Shown here: positions 17,315-25,477 of the stretch, piece by piece
How the letters are laid out: each line of letters begins with the position of its first letter
Numbering within the stretch: position 1 is the stretch's first letter
Source: Nitrospira sp. ND1
GTDB lineage: Bacteria; Nitrospirota; Nitrospiria; Nitrospirales; Nitrospiraceae
Reading direction: 5' to 3'
Length of the DNA stretch: 64,000 nt
Assembly (NCBI RefSeq): GCF_900170025.1
Contig: NZ_FWEX01000006.1
Coordinates: 2,965,837-3,029,836 of the forward strand
Position numbers and translations under genes: made by a program
The notes under the pieces: generated by a model
Told to the model about the DNA's origin: nothing
Seen by the model: only the letters and a program-made list of their open reading frames with translations
The model's database searches: none

Positions 17315-17797
17315 TTGGAGGGAATGTCCAAGAAGAATCGAACGATTTTCACCAGAGCCCTTTCTCTCGGAAGGGCTCTTTGTGTGTGTGGGGCCTTGTT
17401 CACCGTGATGGGATGGGGCTTCCAGGCCGATGCGGGTACCGGTATGAACGGCGAGATGACGGCGGAGGAAGCCGTGCAACTCGGGGAAGAGTTCGGGATC
17501 GCGGTCGGTGAAGTGGATGAAGAGGTACAGAAAGAACTCAAGTTACAGCGGCCCGAAGGCGTGGCGGTCTTTGAAGTGATCGGCAATTCGAGAGCGGACT
17601 ACGCGGGGATCAAGGTGCGGTCGGTGATCAAGGAGATCGACAAGAAGGAAGTCCGCAACCTGATCGATTTCGGGAAGGCCGTCAAGGCGGCGATGAAAGA
17701 GTGCAATTTTACCGTCGGGACCTATGAGCCGGCAGATCCGGGCGATCCGGTCGGCTGGGGCGTGAATTTTCATTTTGTCGGGTGCAAGCGGGACTAA
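17315..17797 (+). CDS. Small exported PDZ-domain protein
   Basis: A 160-residue protein with an N-terminal signal region (FTRALSLGRALCVCGALFTVMGWGFQADAG) and a C-terminal PDZ-like domain (GVAVFEVIGNSRADYAGIKVRSVIKEIDKKEV). There is no protease domain. Two late cysteines (KECNF and VGCKRD) could form a disulphide. The TTG start at 17315 has GAGG 8 nt upstream; the ATG at 17324 is an alternative with poor spacing. It lies between the second NxrC-like gene and two multiheme cytochromes, 24 bp from the latter, so it may act as a periplasmic adaptor for this electron-transfer set (inference). Confidence 0.7.
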   Translation: MEGMSKKNRTIFTRALSLGRALCVCGALFTVMGWGFQADAGTGMNGEMTAEEAVQLGEEFGIAVGEVDEEVQKELKLQRPEGVAVFEVIGNSRADYAGIKVRSVIKEIDKKEVRNLIDFGKAVKAAMKECNFTVGTYEPADPGDPVGWGVNFHFVGCKRD

Positions 17798-17821
17798 ACC
17801 CGAACCGGTCATGAGCGTAGC

Positions 17822-19129
17822 GTGAACGACAAGGGACGATCCATTCAAAAGTTGGCGATGGGTGGGGTGCTGCTGTTCATGGCACTGCTCAACATCACCT
17901 TTCATGAACGGGCGATCGCGCAGAAGACCGATGGCCAGGTACCGGCTGATTGGGTGGCGGAGATCGAAAAGATTTTCATCCGGTCGGAAGATTGCAAGCA
18001 GTGCCACGATCGTCATTACGAAGAATGGAAGGGCATGCGCGAGCAAACTCCGGACCTGAAATCGTTCGGGCGGGTCGATGCCGCCTTGTTGCATGGTACC
18101 TCGTTCGAATCGCCGGTGTTCCGGACGGTGCTGGGGGTATGGATGCAGACCAATCCGACGATGCAGGAGCGACAACGTTGTTTGTCGTGTCATGCCCCGG
18201 CCGTGACGGTCTTCCCGCAGCATGTCGAGAAGATCAGCGCGCAAATCCTGTCAGGCAAGCCGCAGGTCGAGGGAATCGGCTGTGCGTCCTGTCATCTCAT
18301 CAACGCCGTCGAAACGACGCCGCTGCCCCCTCCAACCTACAAGGTGCAGCCGGGCGAGATGCTCTACGGTCCCTATGCCGATCCGGAAGAGAACTTGGTA
18401 CATCCGGCGACACAGTTGCCGCTGTTTCGTGGCGCGAATTTCTGCACGTCCTGCCATTTCGACAAGGTGAAGGATGTCACGCAGAAGGATTTACCCGGCG
18501 AGATTCTGCAAGGGACCATCTGCCAGGATTGCCATATGGAGCCCTCCACGGGAAGCTCCACGTCGAAACGCGGCGCCATGACCCGCGCGATCGGCCGCCA
18601 TTGGTTTCGAGGGGTTGTCATTCCAGGGACGTTGCTGAAGAACCGCAACCTGCAGGCGGAATGGATGCCGCGTATCGAGATAGACGCCACGAAATCCGGA
18701 GCGGGAGTGGAAGGCACTGTGCTGGTGAAAGTCGGCAGTCTGCCGCATAGTTTCCCCGACGGCGATCCGGTGTTGAAGCAGTTCTTCCTTGCGATCACGA
18801 TCAAGGATGCGCAAGGGAATGTGTTGGGTGAAGACACAAAACGATTCGGTCTTCCGTACGACAAGATTCTGCGCGGCCCGATTCCGGACCCGTTCATCAA
18901 GGGCGGCAATACGCGCCGTGTCCCGTTCTCTCAAACGCTGAAGGATGGCGCCGCGCCGGCGACGATTGAGGTCGTGCTCAGTTATGCATTGATCCCGGAA
19001 CCGGAAGCGGAGCTCAAGGCGAAGTATCTGGCGACTCTGGCGAACGATCAGGAGCGGGCGACCGCTAAAAAGGTCATTGAGGAATACATTCAGCCTCGTA
19101 TGCTGACCTATCGGTCCAAATCACTCTAA
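17822..19129 (+). CDS. Pentaheme cytochrome c, first of a tandem pair
   Basis: A 435-residue exported protein with five CXXCH heme c sites: CKQCH, CLSCH, CASCH, CTSCH and CQDCH, all in the first ~245 residues, followed by a ~190-residue beta-rich C-terminal domain without hemes. The N-terminus carries a signal helix (LAMGGVLLFMALLNITF). The heme arrangement and the CHxxxYEEW segment after the first heme resemble the cytochrome c554-like multiheme group. GTG start at 17822. It is probably a periplasmic electron carrier or small oxidoreductase. It is co-directional with the PDZ and NxrC-like genes upstream and with a second pentaheme paralogue 68 bp downstream. Confidence 0.85.
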   Translation: MNDKGRSIQKLAMGGVLLFMALLNITFHERAIAQKTDGQVPADWVAEIEKIFIRSEDCKQCHDRHYEEWKGMREQTPDLKSFGRVDAALLHGTSFESPVFRTVLGVWMQTNPTMQERQRCLSCHAPAVTVFPQHVEKISAQILSGKPQVEGIGCASCHLINAVETTPLPPPTYKVQPGEMLYGPYADPEENLVHPATQLPLFRGANFCTSCHFDKVKDVTQKDLPGEILQGTICQDCHMEPSTGSSTSKRGAMTRAIGRHWFRGVVIPGTLLKNRNLQAEWMPRIEIDATKSGAGVEGTVLVKVGSLPHSFPDGDPVLKQFFLAITIKDAQGNVLGEDTKRFGLPYDKILRGPIPDPFIKGGNTRRVPFSQTLKDGAAPATIEVVLSYALIPEPEAELKAKYLATLANDQERATAKKVIEEYIQPRMLTYRSKSL

Positions 19130-19197
19130 GCTCCCCTGCAGCGGGCCGTGCACCACAGGCAGCGAGGATTGAGTACTGTGCGAAGGAAACGCCGACG

Positions 19198-20436
19198 GTG
19201 AAGAATCGACGAGGATTGCTGCAGGGAGTCGTGATCGGCCTGGTGTTGCTGGCGGTGGCCATCACCAGCTACGGCGTGCAGCAGGGATTAGCCCAAGATG
19301 CCAAGGCCCAGGCCACGATCGAAAAGGCTTTTCCCAGCTCAAGCAAGTGTAAGCGATGTCATGAGCGTGTGTTTGAAGAGTGGGAGACGTCGCCGCTTTC
19401 GCGTTCGATACATACGCCGACCTTCCGGGCGGCGCTCGATGCCTACCTGACCTCCTCTGCCGGGAAAGACAAAGCCCTGTGCTTTCGCTGTCATGCCCCG
19501 CATGTGCGCGAGTTTGCCGATCAGGCTCAATTGTTCGTGACTCAGGCCCAATCCGGTGAGCCATCATTGGATGGTGTGGCCTGCGTGCAATGTCATCTCA
19601 TCAAGCAGGTCGATCGGACGAAACAACCGCCTGAGCCGAAGTACGATCTCGGCAGCAAGACCATGTATGGCCCATACAAAGATTTCGCGCAGAACCTTGC
19701 GCATCAATCCATGGAATTGGGGCTCTTCCACAAGTCTGACCTCTGCTTGAATTGCCACCAGGTGGTGCCCGCTGCGGCGGACCTCGGCAAGAGTAACGAC
19801 TTGTTGGGGAATTGGGACCAGAGCAAAGCCGTGAAGTCGGGCAAGGAATGCCAGACCTGTCATATGCCTGAGCAGGTAGGGGAATCCGCCAATGGAGAAG
19901 CCAAGCGGAAGGTGGCGAATCATACGTTCCCGGGCCGCATCGGTCAGCTCAGGCAGGAAGCGGCCAAACTGGAAGTCTCGACCAAAGTAGAAGGGGAGAA
20001 AACTACCGTGACGGTAGCGGTGCAAAGCCTGGTCCCGCACAACCTGCCGACCACCCACCCCGGTTGGGCGAGCGTCGTCTTGGAATTGGATATCAAGGGC
20101 AAGAACCTGAAGACCGTGTTCAACGACAAACGCGTCTACGGCCGGACCTACGCCGACGCCAAAGGCCAGAAGACGGTGTTCGATTTTGAGGCCATCAAGG
20201 TGCTTGAAGAAACGGTCCTCAAGCCGGAAGAAAAGCGCGTGGAAACGTTTACCTTCACGACACCGAAGGACACCAAGACCTTCGACGTCGAGGCCATGCT
20301 CAGTTACGCTCCTGTGACCGGGCCATCTGCCTTTTTGCAGCGCATTGAGGCGGAATCCTCCAAGGGGGCGCAGGATCCTGTGTTTCAATCCATCCCCATT
20401 GCGAAGTTCAGCGAGAACATTCCGGTCGCCAGGTAG
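19198..20436 (+). CDS. Pentaheme cytochrome c, second of a tandem pair
   Basis: A 412-residue paralogue of the preceding cytochrome with the same plan: a signal helix (GVVIGLVLLAVAITSYG), five CXXCH sites (CKRCH, CFRCH, CVQCH, CLNCH, CQTCH) and a heme-free C-terminal beta domain. Shared landmarks are CHERVFEEW after the first heme, the C(F/L)xCHAP second heme and MYGPYKDFAQNLAHQS. It has a GTG start with AAGGA about 10 nt upstream. A local duplication gave the pair; the sequences have drifted considerably, so different partners or potentials are likely. Confidence 0.85.
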   Translation: MKNRRGLLQGVVIGLVLLAVAITSYGVQQGLAQDAKAQATIEKAFPSSSKCKRCHERVFEEWETSPLSRSIHTPTFRAALDAYLTSSAGKDKALCFRCHAPHVREFADQAQLFVTQAQSGEPSLDGVACVQCHLIKQVDRTKQPPEPKYDLGSKTMYGPYKDFAQNLAHQSMELGLFHKSDLCLNCHQVVPAAADLGKSNDLLGNWDQSKAVKSGKECQTCHMPEQVGESANGEAKRKVANHTFPGRIGQLRQEAAKLEVSTKVEGEKTTVTVAVQSLVPHNLPTTHPGWASVVLELDIKGKNLKTVFNDKRVYGRTYADAKGQKTVFDFEAIKVLEETVLKPEEKRVETFTFTTPKDTKTFDVEAMLSYAPVTGPSAFLQRIEAESSKGAQDPVFQSIPIAKFSENIPVAR

Positions 20437-20525
20437 CGTTGCCCGTTATTCGTGAAGCGTATCTCGTCCAAGACCACGTGTCTTACGGTCACACGAGAGC
20501 CGAACGACGCGTCACGAAGTGCGGA

Positions 20526-20780
20526 TTACTCGGAGATGATGCTGGAACCGGGGGACTTCATCTTGAAGATCTGAATGGCGCTGTAGATACCCTTGGCCGG
20601 GTGGTTGAGGATGAGTCGTGAGTTGGTGATGTGCGTATCGATCAATTCGTACTGTCCGCCGCTGTAGTACACATCGCAGTCGTCGATCTCGCAATTCTTA
20701 TACACGTGATTGTCCAGCGCCAGCTTGGTTTTACTGAACTTTTGCTGATCGATTAAGATATATTCCGGCGCCAGTCCCAT
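20526..20780 (-). CDS. Small conserved-looking protein of unknown function
   Basis: An 84-residue soluble protein starting MGLAPEYILIDQQKFSKT, no signal or membrane segment. The start at 20780 is supported by GGAGGAG 6 nt upstream; the longer frame to 20795 would begin inside that ribosome site. The body (NCEIDDCDVYYSGGQYELI, HITNSRLILNHPAKG) has a repeated N-x-x-I/L beta-strand pattern. I do not recognise the family. It is convergent with the cytochrome genes and divergent from hppA. Confidence 0.6.
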   Translation of the reverse strand: MGLAPEYILIDQQKFSKTKLALDNHVYKNCEIDDCDVYYSGGQYELIDTHITNSRLILNHPAKGIYSAIQIFKMKSPGSSIISE

Positions 20781-21144
20781 CGAGTACTCCTCCATCCGCG
20801 CGCACTATAACAAAGTCGCTGTCCTTCCGCAAACGGTGAGCTGCGAGGCTTCGGGCGAGGTGTCGTGCCTCCAACCCTTCACGCCGGCCATCTTTCGCCT
20901 TGATCCGATTCCGACCTCGCTATAGAATGGCGCCACTTTCCCGCTCGTTCGCACCGTGTCTGTTGTCGGGCATGCAGTATTTCTTCCTGCTGCATTCTCA
21001 GCTCGCGATAGGTTTAGTCCACGGAGATTCTGTGACATTCGTCGACCGTTGTACGTGACTGGTTCATGTTCGCGACGGGGTATTCTCGTAGACACTTGAG
21101 CTGGATTCTCAGTTTCACCATTCTGTTAACAGGAGGAGAACACT
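20781..21144. promoter_or_regulatory. Intergenic region upstream of hppA with a candidate promoter
   Basis: This 364-bp gap holds no convincing gene. A sigma-70-like candidate is TTGATC (20900-20905), a 17-nt spacer and TAGAAT (20923-20928). AGGAGGAG at 21131-21138 is the ribosome site of hppA. The leader would be about 210 nt; no riboswitch was recognised in it. Confidence 0.35.
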
Positions 21145-23199
21145 GTGAGCGACTCAGCAATTGTGACCTTTGCTCTGATTGCGGCGATTGCCGGTATTGC
21201 CTATGGCCTCTATCTTGCTATGTGGGTGTTCAAGCTCAACGCGGGTAATGCGAAGATGCAGGAAATTGCGAAAGCGATTCAGGAGGGCGCCGGCGCCTAT
21301 ATGAATCGCCAGTACAAGACGGTGGGCATGGTGGCGGCGGTGCTGTTCGTAGTGCTCTGGGGGGCGGGCGCCGTATCGGATAAGTTCGGAATGCTGACGG
21401 CCATCGGATTTTTAATCGGCGCCGGGGCCTCGGCACTCGCTGGTTATGTGGGTATGATCATCGCGGTCCGGGCGAACGTGCGGACGGCGCAAGCCGCACA
21501 CAACGGCATGAATGCGGCGTTGACCGTCGCGTTCCGCGGCGGCGCGGTGACGGGGCTGTTGCTGATCGGGCTCGGCCTCTTGGCGATCACCAGTTTCTAC
21601 ACACTGGCCTCGCAGATGGCCGGGCAGGAAAAGGCGATTCATGCCTTGCTCAGCCTCGGTTTCGGAGGCAGCCTGATTTCGGTGTTTGCGCGCGTCGGCG
21701 GTGGCATCTACACCAAAGCGGCCGACGTGGGCGCGGACCTGGTCGGCAAAGTGGAAGCAGGCATTCCTGAAGATGATCCTCGCAATCCGGCAGTCATCGC
21801 CGACAACGTGGGCGACAACGTCGGCGATTGCGCAGGCATGGCGGCGGACCTTTTCGAAACCTACGCGGTGACGACTGTGGCCGCGATGGTTCTCGCGTTC
21901 ACAATGTTCAAGGGCGTCAGCGCGCCGATTCTGTATCCGCTCGCGTTGGGCGGTGTGACGATTTTCGCGACCATCATCGGCATTTTGTTTGTGAAGGTGA
22001 GCCCGGGCGGCGAGATCATGCCGGCCCTGTACAAGGGGTTGTTTGTGGCCGGCGGGATTGCGGCCGTGGCGTTCTACCCGATCACCTCGAAGATCATGGA
22101 GGGCGTCGGTGGGGTGAGCGGTATCAGTTATTACCTGGCGGCGTTGATGGGGCTGGCGGTAACGCTCGCATTGGTGTTCATCACCGATTATTACACGTCC
22201 AAGGACTATGCGCCGGTGAAGGATATCGCCAAGGCCAGCGAAACGGGTCATGCGACCAACATCATTGCCGGTCTGGCGGTGGGCATGCAGTCAACGTCCG
22301 CCCCGGTGATCGTCATTGGCGCGGCGATTCTCGGCAGTTATTGGATTTGCGGCGGCGCGGCGGCGGGTGGGCTCTATGGCGTCGCTGTGGCTGCGGTGTC
22401 GATGCTCTCGATGGCGGGGATCGTGGTGGCGATCGATGCGTTCGGCCCGATTACGGACAATGCCGGTGGGATCGCTGAAATGGCCCATCTGGGGAAAGAA
22501 GTGCGCGACATCACGGATCCGCTCGACGCGGTTGGGAATACGACAAAGGCGGTCACCAAGGGTTATGCGATCGGCTCTGCCGCACTCGCGGCGGTGGTCT
22601 TGTTTGCGGAGTTCGCCCGTGAGGTGGCCAAGGGGAGCCAAGCCAGCACCTTCGATCTCTCCAATCCCTTGGTACTGGTCGGGCTCTTTCTCGGGGGAAT
22701 GTTGCCGTTCATTTTCGGCGCGTTGTGTATGAAGGCGGTCGGCCAGGCGGCCGGGCTGGTTGTGGAAGAGGTTCGGCGTCAGTTCCGGACGATCAAAGGC
22801 ATTATGGAAGGTACCGGAAAGCCGGAGTACGGCACCTGCGTGGATATCGTGACGCAGGCGGCGATTCAGAAGATGATGATTCCGGGGTTGATTCCCGTCG
22901 TGGCCCCGATTCTGGTGGGCGTCATCCTTGGACCACAAGCGCTTGGCGGAGTGCTGGTGGGGAGCATCGTGACGGGTCTCTTTGTGGCCATCTCCATGAC
23001 GAGCGGCGGCGGCGCCTGGGACAATGCCAAGAAGTACATCGAAGAGCAGGGCCTGAAGGGGACCGATACGCATAAGGCGGCGGTGACCGGGGACACGGTC
23101 GGCGACCCGTACAAGGATACGGCCGGGCCGGCGATCAATCCGATGATCAAAGTCATCAACATCGTGGCGCTGCTGATCGTCTCGCTCATTGTGAAATAG
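21145..23199 (+). CDS. hppA: K+-independent H+-translocating pyrophosphatase
   Basis: A 684-residue integral membrane pyrophosphatase with about 16 helices that couples PPi hydrolysis to proton pumping. Catalytic signatures are present: [20 protein letters not shown], the [19 protein letters not shown] block, DNAGGIAEM, and near the C-terminus [12 protein letters not shown] and [17 protein letters not shown]. The K+ selectivity site reads [10 protein letters not shown]: Lys at the first position and Thr three residues later mark the K+-independent, H+-pumping class, as opposed to GNTTAA in K+-dependent enzymes. GTG start with a strong AGGAGGAG. For a low-energy nitrite oxidiser this lets biosynthetic PPi contribute to the proton-motive force. 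Confidence 0.95.
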   Translation: MSDSAIVTFALIAAIAGIAYGLYLAMWVFKLNAGNAKMQEIAKAIQEGAGAYMNRQYKTVGMVAAVLFVVLWGAGAVSDKFGMLTAIGFLIGAGASALAGYVGMIIAVRANVRTAQAAHNGMNAALTVAFRGGAVTGLLLIGLGLLAITSFYTLASQMAGQEKAIHALLSLGFGGSLISVFARVGGGIYTKAADVGADLVGKVEAGIPEDDPRNPAVIADNVGDNVGDCAGMAADLFETYAVTTVAAMVLAFTMFKGVSAPILYPLALGGVTIFATIIGILFVKVSPGGEIMPALYKGLFVAGGIAAVAFYPITSKIMEGVGGVSGISYYLAALMGLAVTLALVFITDYYTSKDYAPVKDIAKASETGHATNIIAGLAVGMQSTSAPVIVIGAAILGSYWICGGAAAGGLYGVAVAAVSMLSMAGIVVAIDAFGPITDNAGGIAEMAHLGKEVRDITDPLDAVGNTTKAVTKGYAIGSAALAAVVLFAEFAREVAKGSQASTFDLSNPLVLVGLFLGGMLPFIFGALCMKAVGQAAGLVVEEVRRQFRTIKGIMEGTGKPEYGTCVDIVTQAAIQKMMIPGLIPVVAPILVGVILGPQALGGVLVGSIVTGLFVAISMTSGGGAWDNAKKYIEEQGLKGTDTHKAAVTGDTVGDPYKDTAGPAINPMIKVINIVALLIVSLIVK

Positions 23200-23221
23200 C
23201 TGCGGGTGTGAGGTGGGGTTG

Positions 23222-23258
23222 GTCGCTCGTGAGGCGTTCCAGGCGTTATGCGAGCGAC
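23222..23258. repeat. Hairpin between hppA and pup
   Basis: GTCGCTCG (23222-23229) pairs with CGAGCGAC (23251-23258) over a 21-nt loop, 23 bp after the hppA stop. There is no T-run; it may be an mRNA 3'-end structure. Confidence 0.3.
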
Positions 23259-23282
23259 TCCGTACACAATGTGCTCCTTGGC

Positions 23283-23312
23283 TTGACGCGTTCGACGACC
23301 CTAGAGTAAGGT
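23283..23312 (+). promoter_or_regulatory. Weak sigma-70-like promoter for pup
   Basis: TTGACG (23283-23288), an 18-nt spacer and TAAGGT (23307-23312). The -35 is good and the -10 poor. It is placed 51 nt before the pup ATG. Confidence 0.3.
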
Positions 23313-23362
23313 GACAAGGAGTGGGTAGTTCGAACAGGTTCTGATTGACTGGAGGTGCTCCG

Positions 23363-23560
23363 ATGGAGAAACAGGAGAGGAGACCGGAATCCAGGAAAGA
23401 CTCTCATCAGAAGGAAGAGGTCAAGCCGAATCCAAAAGTCGTCGAGTCCGGGAAAAAGATGAAAGAAGACATCGACAAGTTGGTCGATGAAATCGACGAC
23501 GTGCTCGAAAAAAATGCCGAAGAGTTCGTGAAGAACTATGTGCAAAAGGGAGGGGAGTAG
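23363..23560 (+). CDS. pup: Pup, prokaryotic ubiquitin-like protein, ending in Gly-Gly-Glu
   Basis: A 65-residue, highly charged, disordered-looking protein. The C-terminal third (LVDEIDDVLEKNAEEFVKNY, then VQKGGE) carries the Pup signature shared with actinobacterial Pup, the tag ligated to lysines of substrates for the Mpa/ARC-proteasome. The last residue is Glu, so it is ready for ligation by PafA without deamidation by Dop (mycobacterial Pup ends in Gln). The start at 23363 is supported by GGAGGTG upstream. No dop, pafA, mpa or prcBA gene is nearby: the neighbours are hppA and recJ. A terminator overlaps the stop codon. Confidence 0.92.
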   Translation: MEKQERRPESRKDSHQKEEVKPNPKVVESGKKMKEDIDKLVDEIDDVLEKNAEEFVKNYVQKGGE

Positions 23561-23574
23561 TCCCCTCCCTTTTT
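23544..23574 (+). terminator. Terminator overlapping the pup stop codon
   Basis: A perfect 13-bp stem (23544-23556 with 23561-23573) closes on a 4-nt loop GTAG, and runs into TTTTT (23570-23574). The pup stop codon TAG (23558-23560) lies in the loop and the GGE codons form the 5' arm. Confidence 0.85.
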
Positions 23575-23687
23575 GTTATCCGCTCCCGGTCCTTCCCTCC
23601 TTTTTGTGCCACGACGCTTCGTCCGTTCATCAGAGGGCTGATCGTGACCCGACGCTGCGCCTCGTTCTATCCGGCGCGAGAACCCGT

Positions 23688-23716
23688 TTGACAAAAAAAT
23701 GGTGAGTCGATACCAT
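23688..23716 (+). promoter_or_regulatory. Sigma-70-like promoter for recJ-rel
   Basis: A perfect TTGACA (23688-23693), a 17-nt spacer and TACCAT (23711-23716). The predicted start is near 23723, 46 nt before the recJ ATG. Confidence 0.6.
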
Positions 23717-23768
23717 TCCCCTTACTTCTCAGTAACTTCTGAATATTTCAGGCAAAGACAGAGGATTC

Positions 23769-25475
23769 ATGCAGGAAAAACTGTGGGTGTTTCGACCGTC
23801 TGATATCGCCTTGCAGAATAATTTGTCGCGGCAGCTCTCGATCTCGCCGGTGACGGCCTCGGTGCTCCTTGCGCGCGGTGTCACGACTTCCGATGAAGCG
23901 ACCCGTTGGATGTCCGGCGTGCAGGGCGGGCTGCACGATCCATTTTTGCTCCCTGATATGGAACCGGCTGTCGAGCGGTTACATCAGGCCCTCGCTCGCC
24001 AGGAGCGGGTCTGTTTTTACGGCGATTACGATGTCGATGGGGTCTCGGCGACGAGTCTCTATCTGTCGTTCTATCAAGGTCTCGGCGGGAATGCCTGTGG
24101 CTACATTCCGCATAGGGTTCGCGAAGGCTACGGGTTGAACGAGGGGGCGGTTCGTCGCTTAGCGGAAGAGGGGATTTCGCTGCTTGTCACCTCCGACTGC
24201 GGGACGACCTCGCATCATGAGATTGCGGTCGCCAGGGAACTCGGCATGGATGTGATCGTCACGGATCATCATCAAACGGATGCCACGATGCCTGCCGCCC
24301 TTGCCGTGCTCAATCCGCACCGGCGCGATGCGATCTATCCGTTTAAAGGGCTCTGCTCGGCGGGGTTGGCGTATAAGGTGGTGTCGGCTTACCAGCAACG
24401 GTATGGATCCGGCGACGTGGAGCCTGACTCCTGCTTGGATCTGGTCGCGTTGGCAACGGTGGCCGACATCGTGCCGCTTCAGGACGAGAATCGGATTCTG
24501 GTGCGGGAAGGCCTGACCCACATCACGCGCGGAGCCCGCGCTGGAATTCGCGCGCTCAAGCAGGTAGCCGGTATCGCGAAGGCCTGTACGAGCGAGACGA
24601 TCGGTTTCCGCCTCGGCCCCCGGTTGAATGCCGCAGGACGGCTGGATCATGCCATGCTCTGTGTACGGCTGTTGACGACGGAGTCCGATCAGGAAGCCAT
24701 GCAGATTGCCGAACAGTTGGAGCAGTTGAACCGGCAGCGGCAACAGATCGAGGAAGGCATTACCGGCGAGGCGGCGACCTATCTGCAGCAGGATGAGCCG
24801 GCCGCGGCGATCGTCTTAGGCTCGCGTGACTGGCATCTGGGTGTTGTGGGGATTGTTGCCGCTCGCTTGGTGGACCGGTTCCATCGTCCGAGCATCGTGA
24901 TGGCGATCGATGGGCAGGGCATAGGGAAGGGCTCGGCCAGGACGGTGGAGGGGTTCGATCTGTATCAGGGATTGTCCGAGTGTAAGGATCTGTTGGAGGC
25001 CTATGGCGGTCACCCGAGTGCCGCTGGACTGACGCTCAAGGAACCGCGGTTGGAGGAATTCCGCCGGCGGTTCTGTGAGGTGGTGGCTCAGTGGGCCGGG
25101 AGTGCTCGCACGGTGCCGACCCTGCACGTCGATGCCGAGGTGAAGCTGACGGATGTCAATTTTGACCTGATCCAGGAACTGGAATCCCTGCATCCCTTCG
25201 GGGCCGGCAATCCCGAACCCACCTTGGCTGTTCGCGGCCTGGATGTGGTGGACGCACGAGTCGTCGGCGAGAAGCATCTGAAGTTGCGTGTTCGGCAAGG
25301 GCGGTCATTTATCTTCGATAGCATCGGCTTTCGCATGGGCTCGTTTGAAGAGCTGGGGCTCAGGGCCGGTCGACCGGTGGACTTGGCTTTCAGCCCCGAG
25401 CGCAATCATTGGAACGGCTACGATCGAGTGCAGTTGCGTATCAAGGCCCTTCGCATGAGCGGTGAGGTGTCGTAA
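23769..25475 (+). CDS. recJ: RecJ, single-stranded-DNA-specific 5'-3' exonuclease
   Basis: A 568-residue DHH-family phosphoesterase. Motifs in order: FYGDYDVDGVSATSL (motif I), LLVTSDCGTTSHHEI, VIVTDHHQTD (the DHH motif), DLVALATVADIVPL, RLNAAGRLDHA, and the DHHA1 segment with GKGSARTVEGFDL and GGHPSAAGLT. Length is normal. RecJ trims 5' ends in recombination and mismatch or base-excision repair. It is followed by rel after 2 bp, so the pair is co-transcribed. Confidence 0.95.
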   Translation: MQEKLWVFRPSDIALQNNLSRQLSISPVTASVLLARGVTTSDEATRWMSGVQGGLHDPFLLPDMEPAVERLHQALARQERVCFYGDYDVDGVSATSLYLSFYQGLGGNACGYIPHRVREGYGLNEGAVRRLAEEGISLLVTSDCGTTSHHEIAVARELGMDVIVTDHHQTDATMPAALAVLNPHRRDAIYPFKGLCSAGLAYKVVSAYQQRYGSGDVEPDSCLDLVALATVADIVPLQDENRILVREGLTHITRGARAGIRALKQVAGIAKACTSETIGFRLGPRLNAAGRLDHAMLCVRLLTTESDQEAMQIAEQLEQLNRQRQQIEEGITGEAATYLQQDEPAAAIVLGSRDWHLGVVGIVAARLVDRFHRPSIVMAIDGQGIGKGSARTVEGFDLYQGLSECKDLLEAYGGHPSAAGLTLKEPRLEEFRRRFCEVVAQWAGSARTVPTLHVDAEVKLTDVNFDLIQELESLHPFGAGNPEPTLAVRGLDVVDARVVGEKHLKLRVRQGRSFIFDSIGFRMGSFEELGLRAGRPVDLAFSPERNHWNGYDRVQLRIKALRMSGEVS

Positions 25476-25477
25476 CT

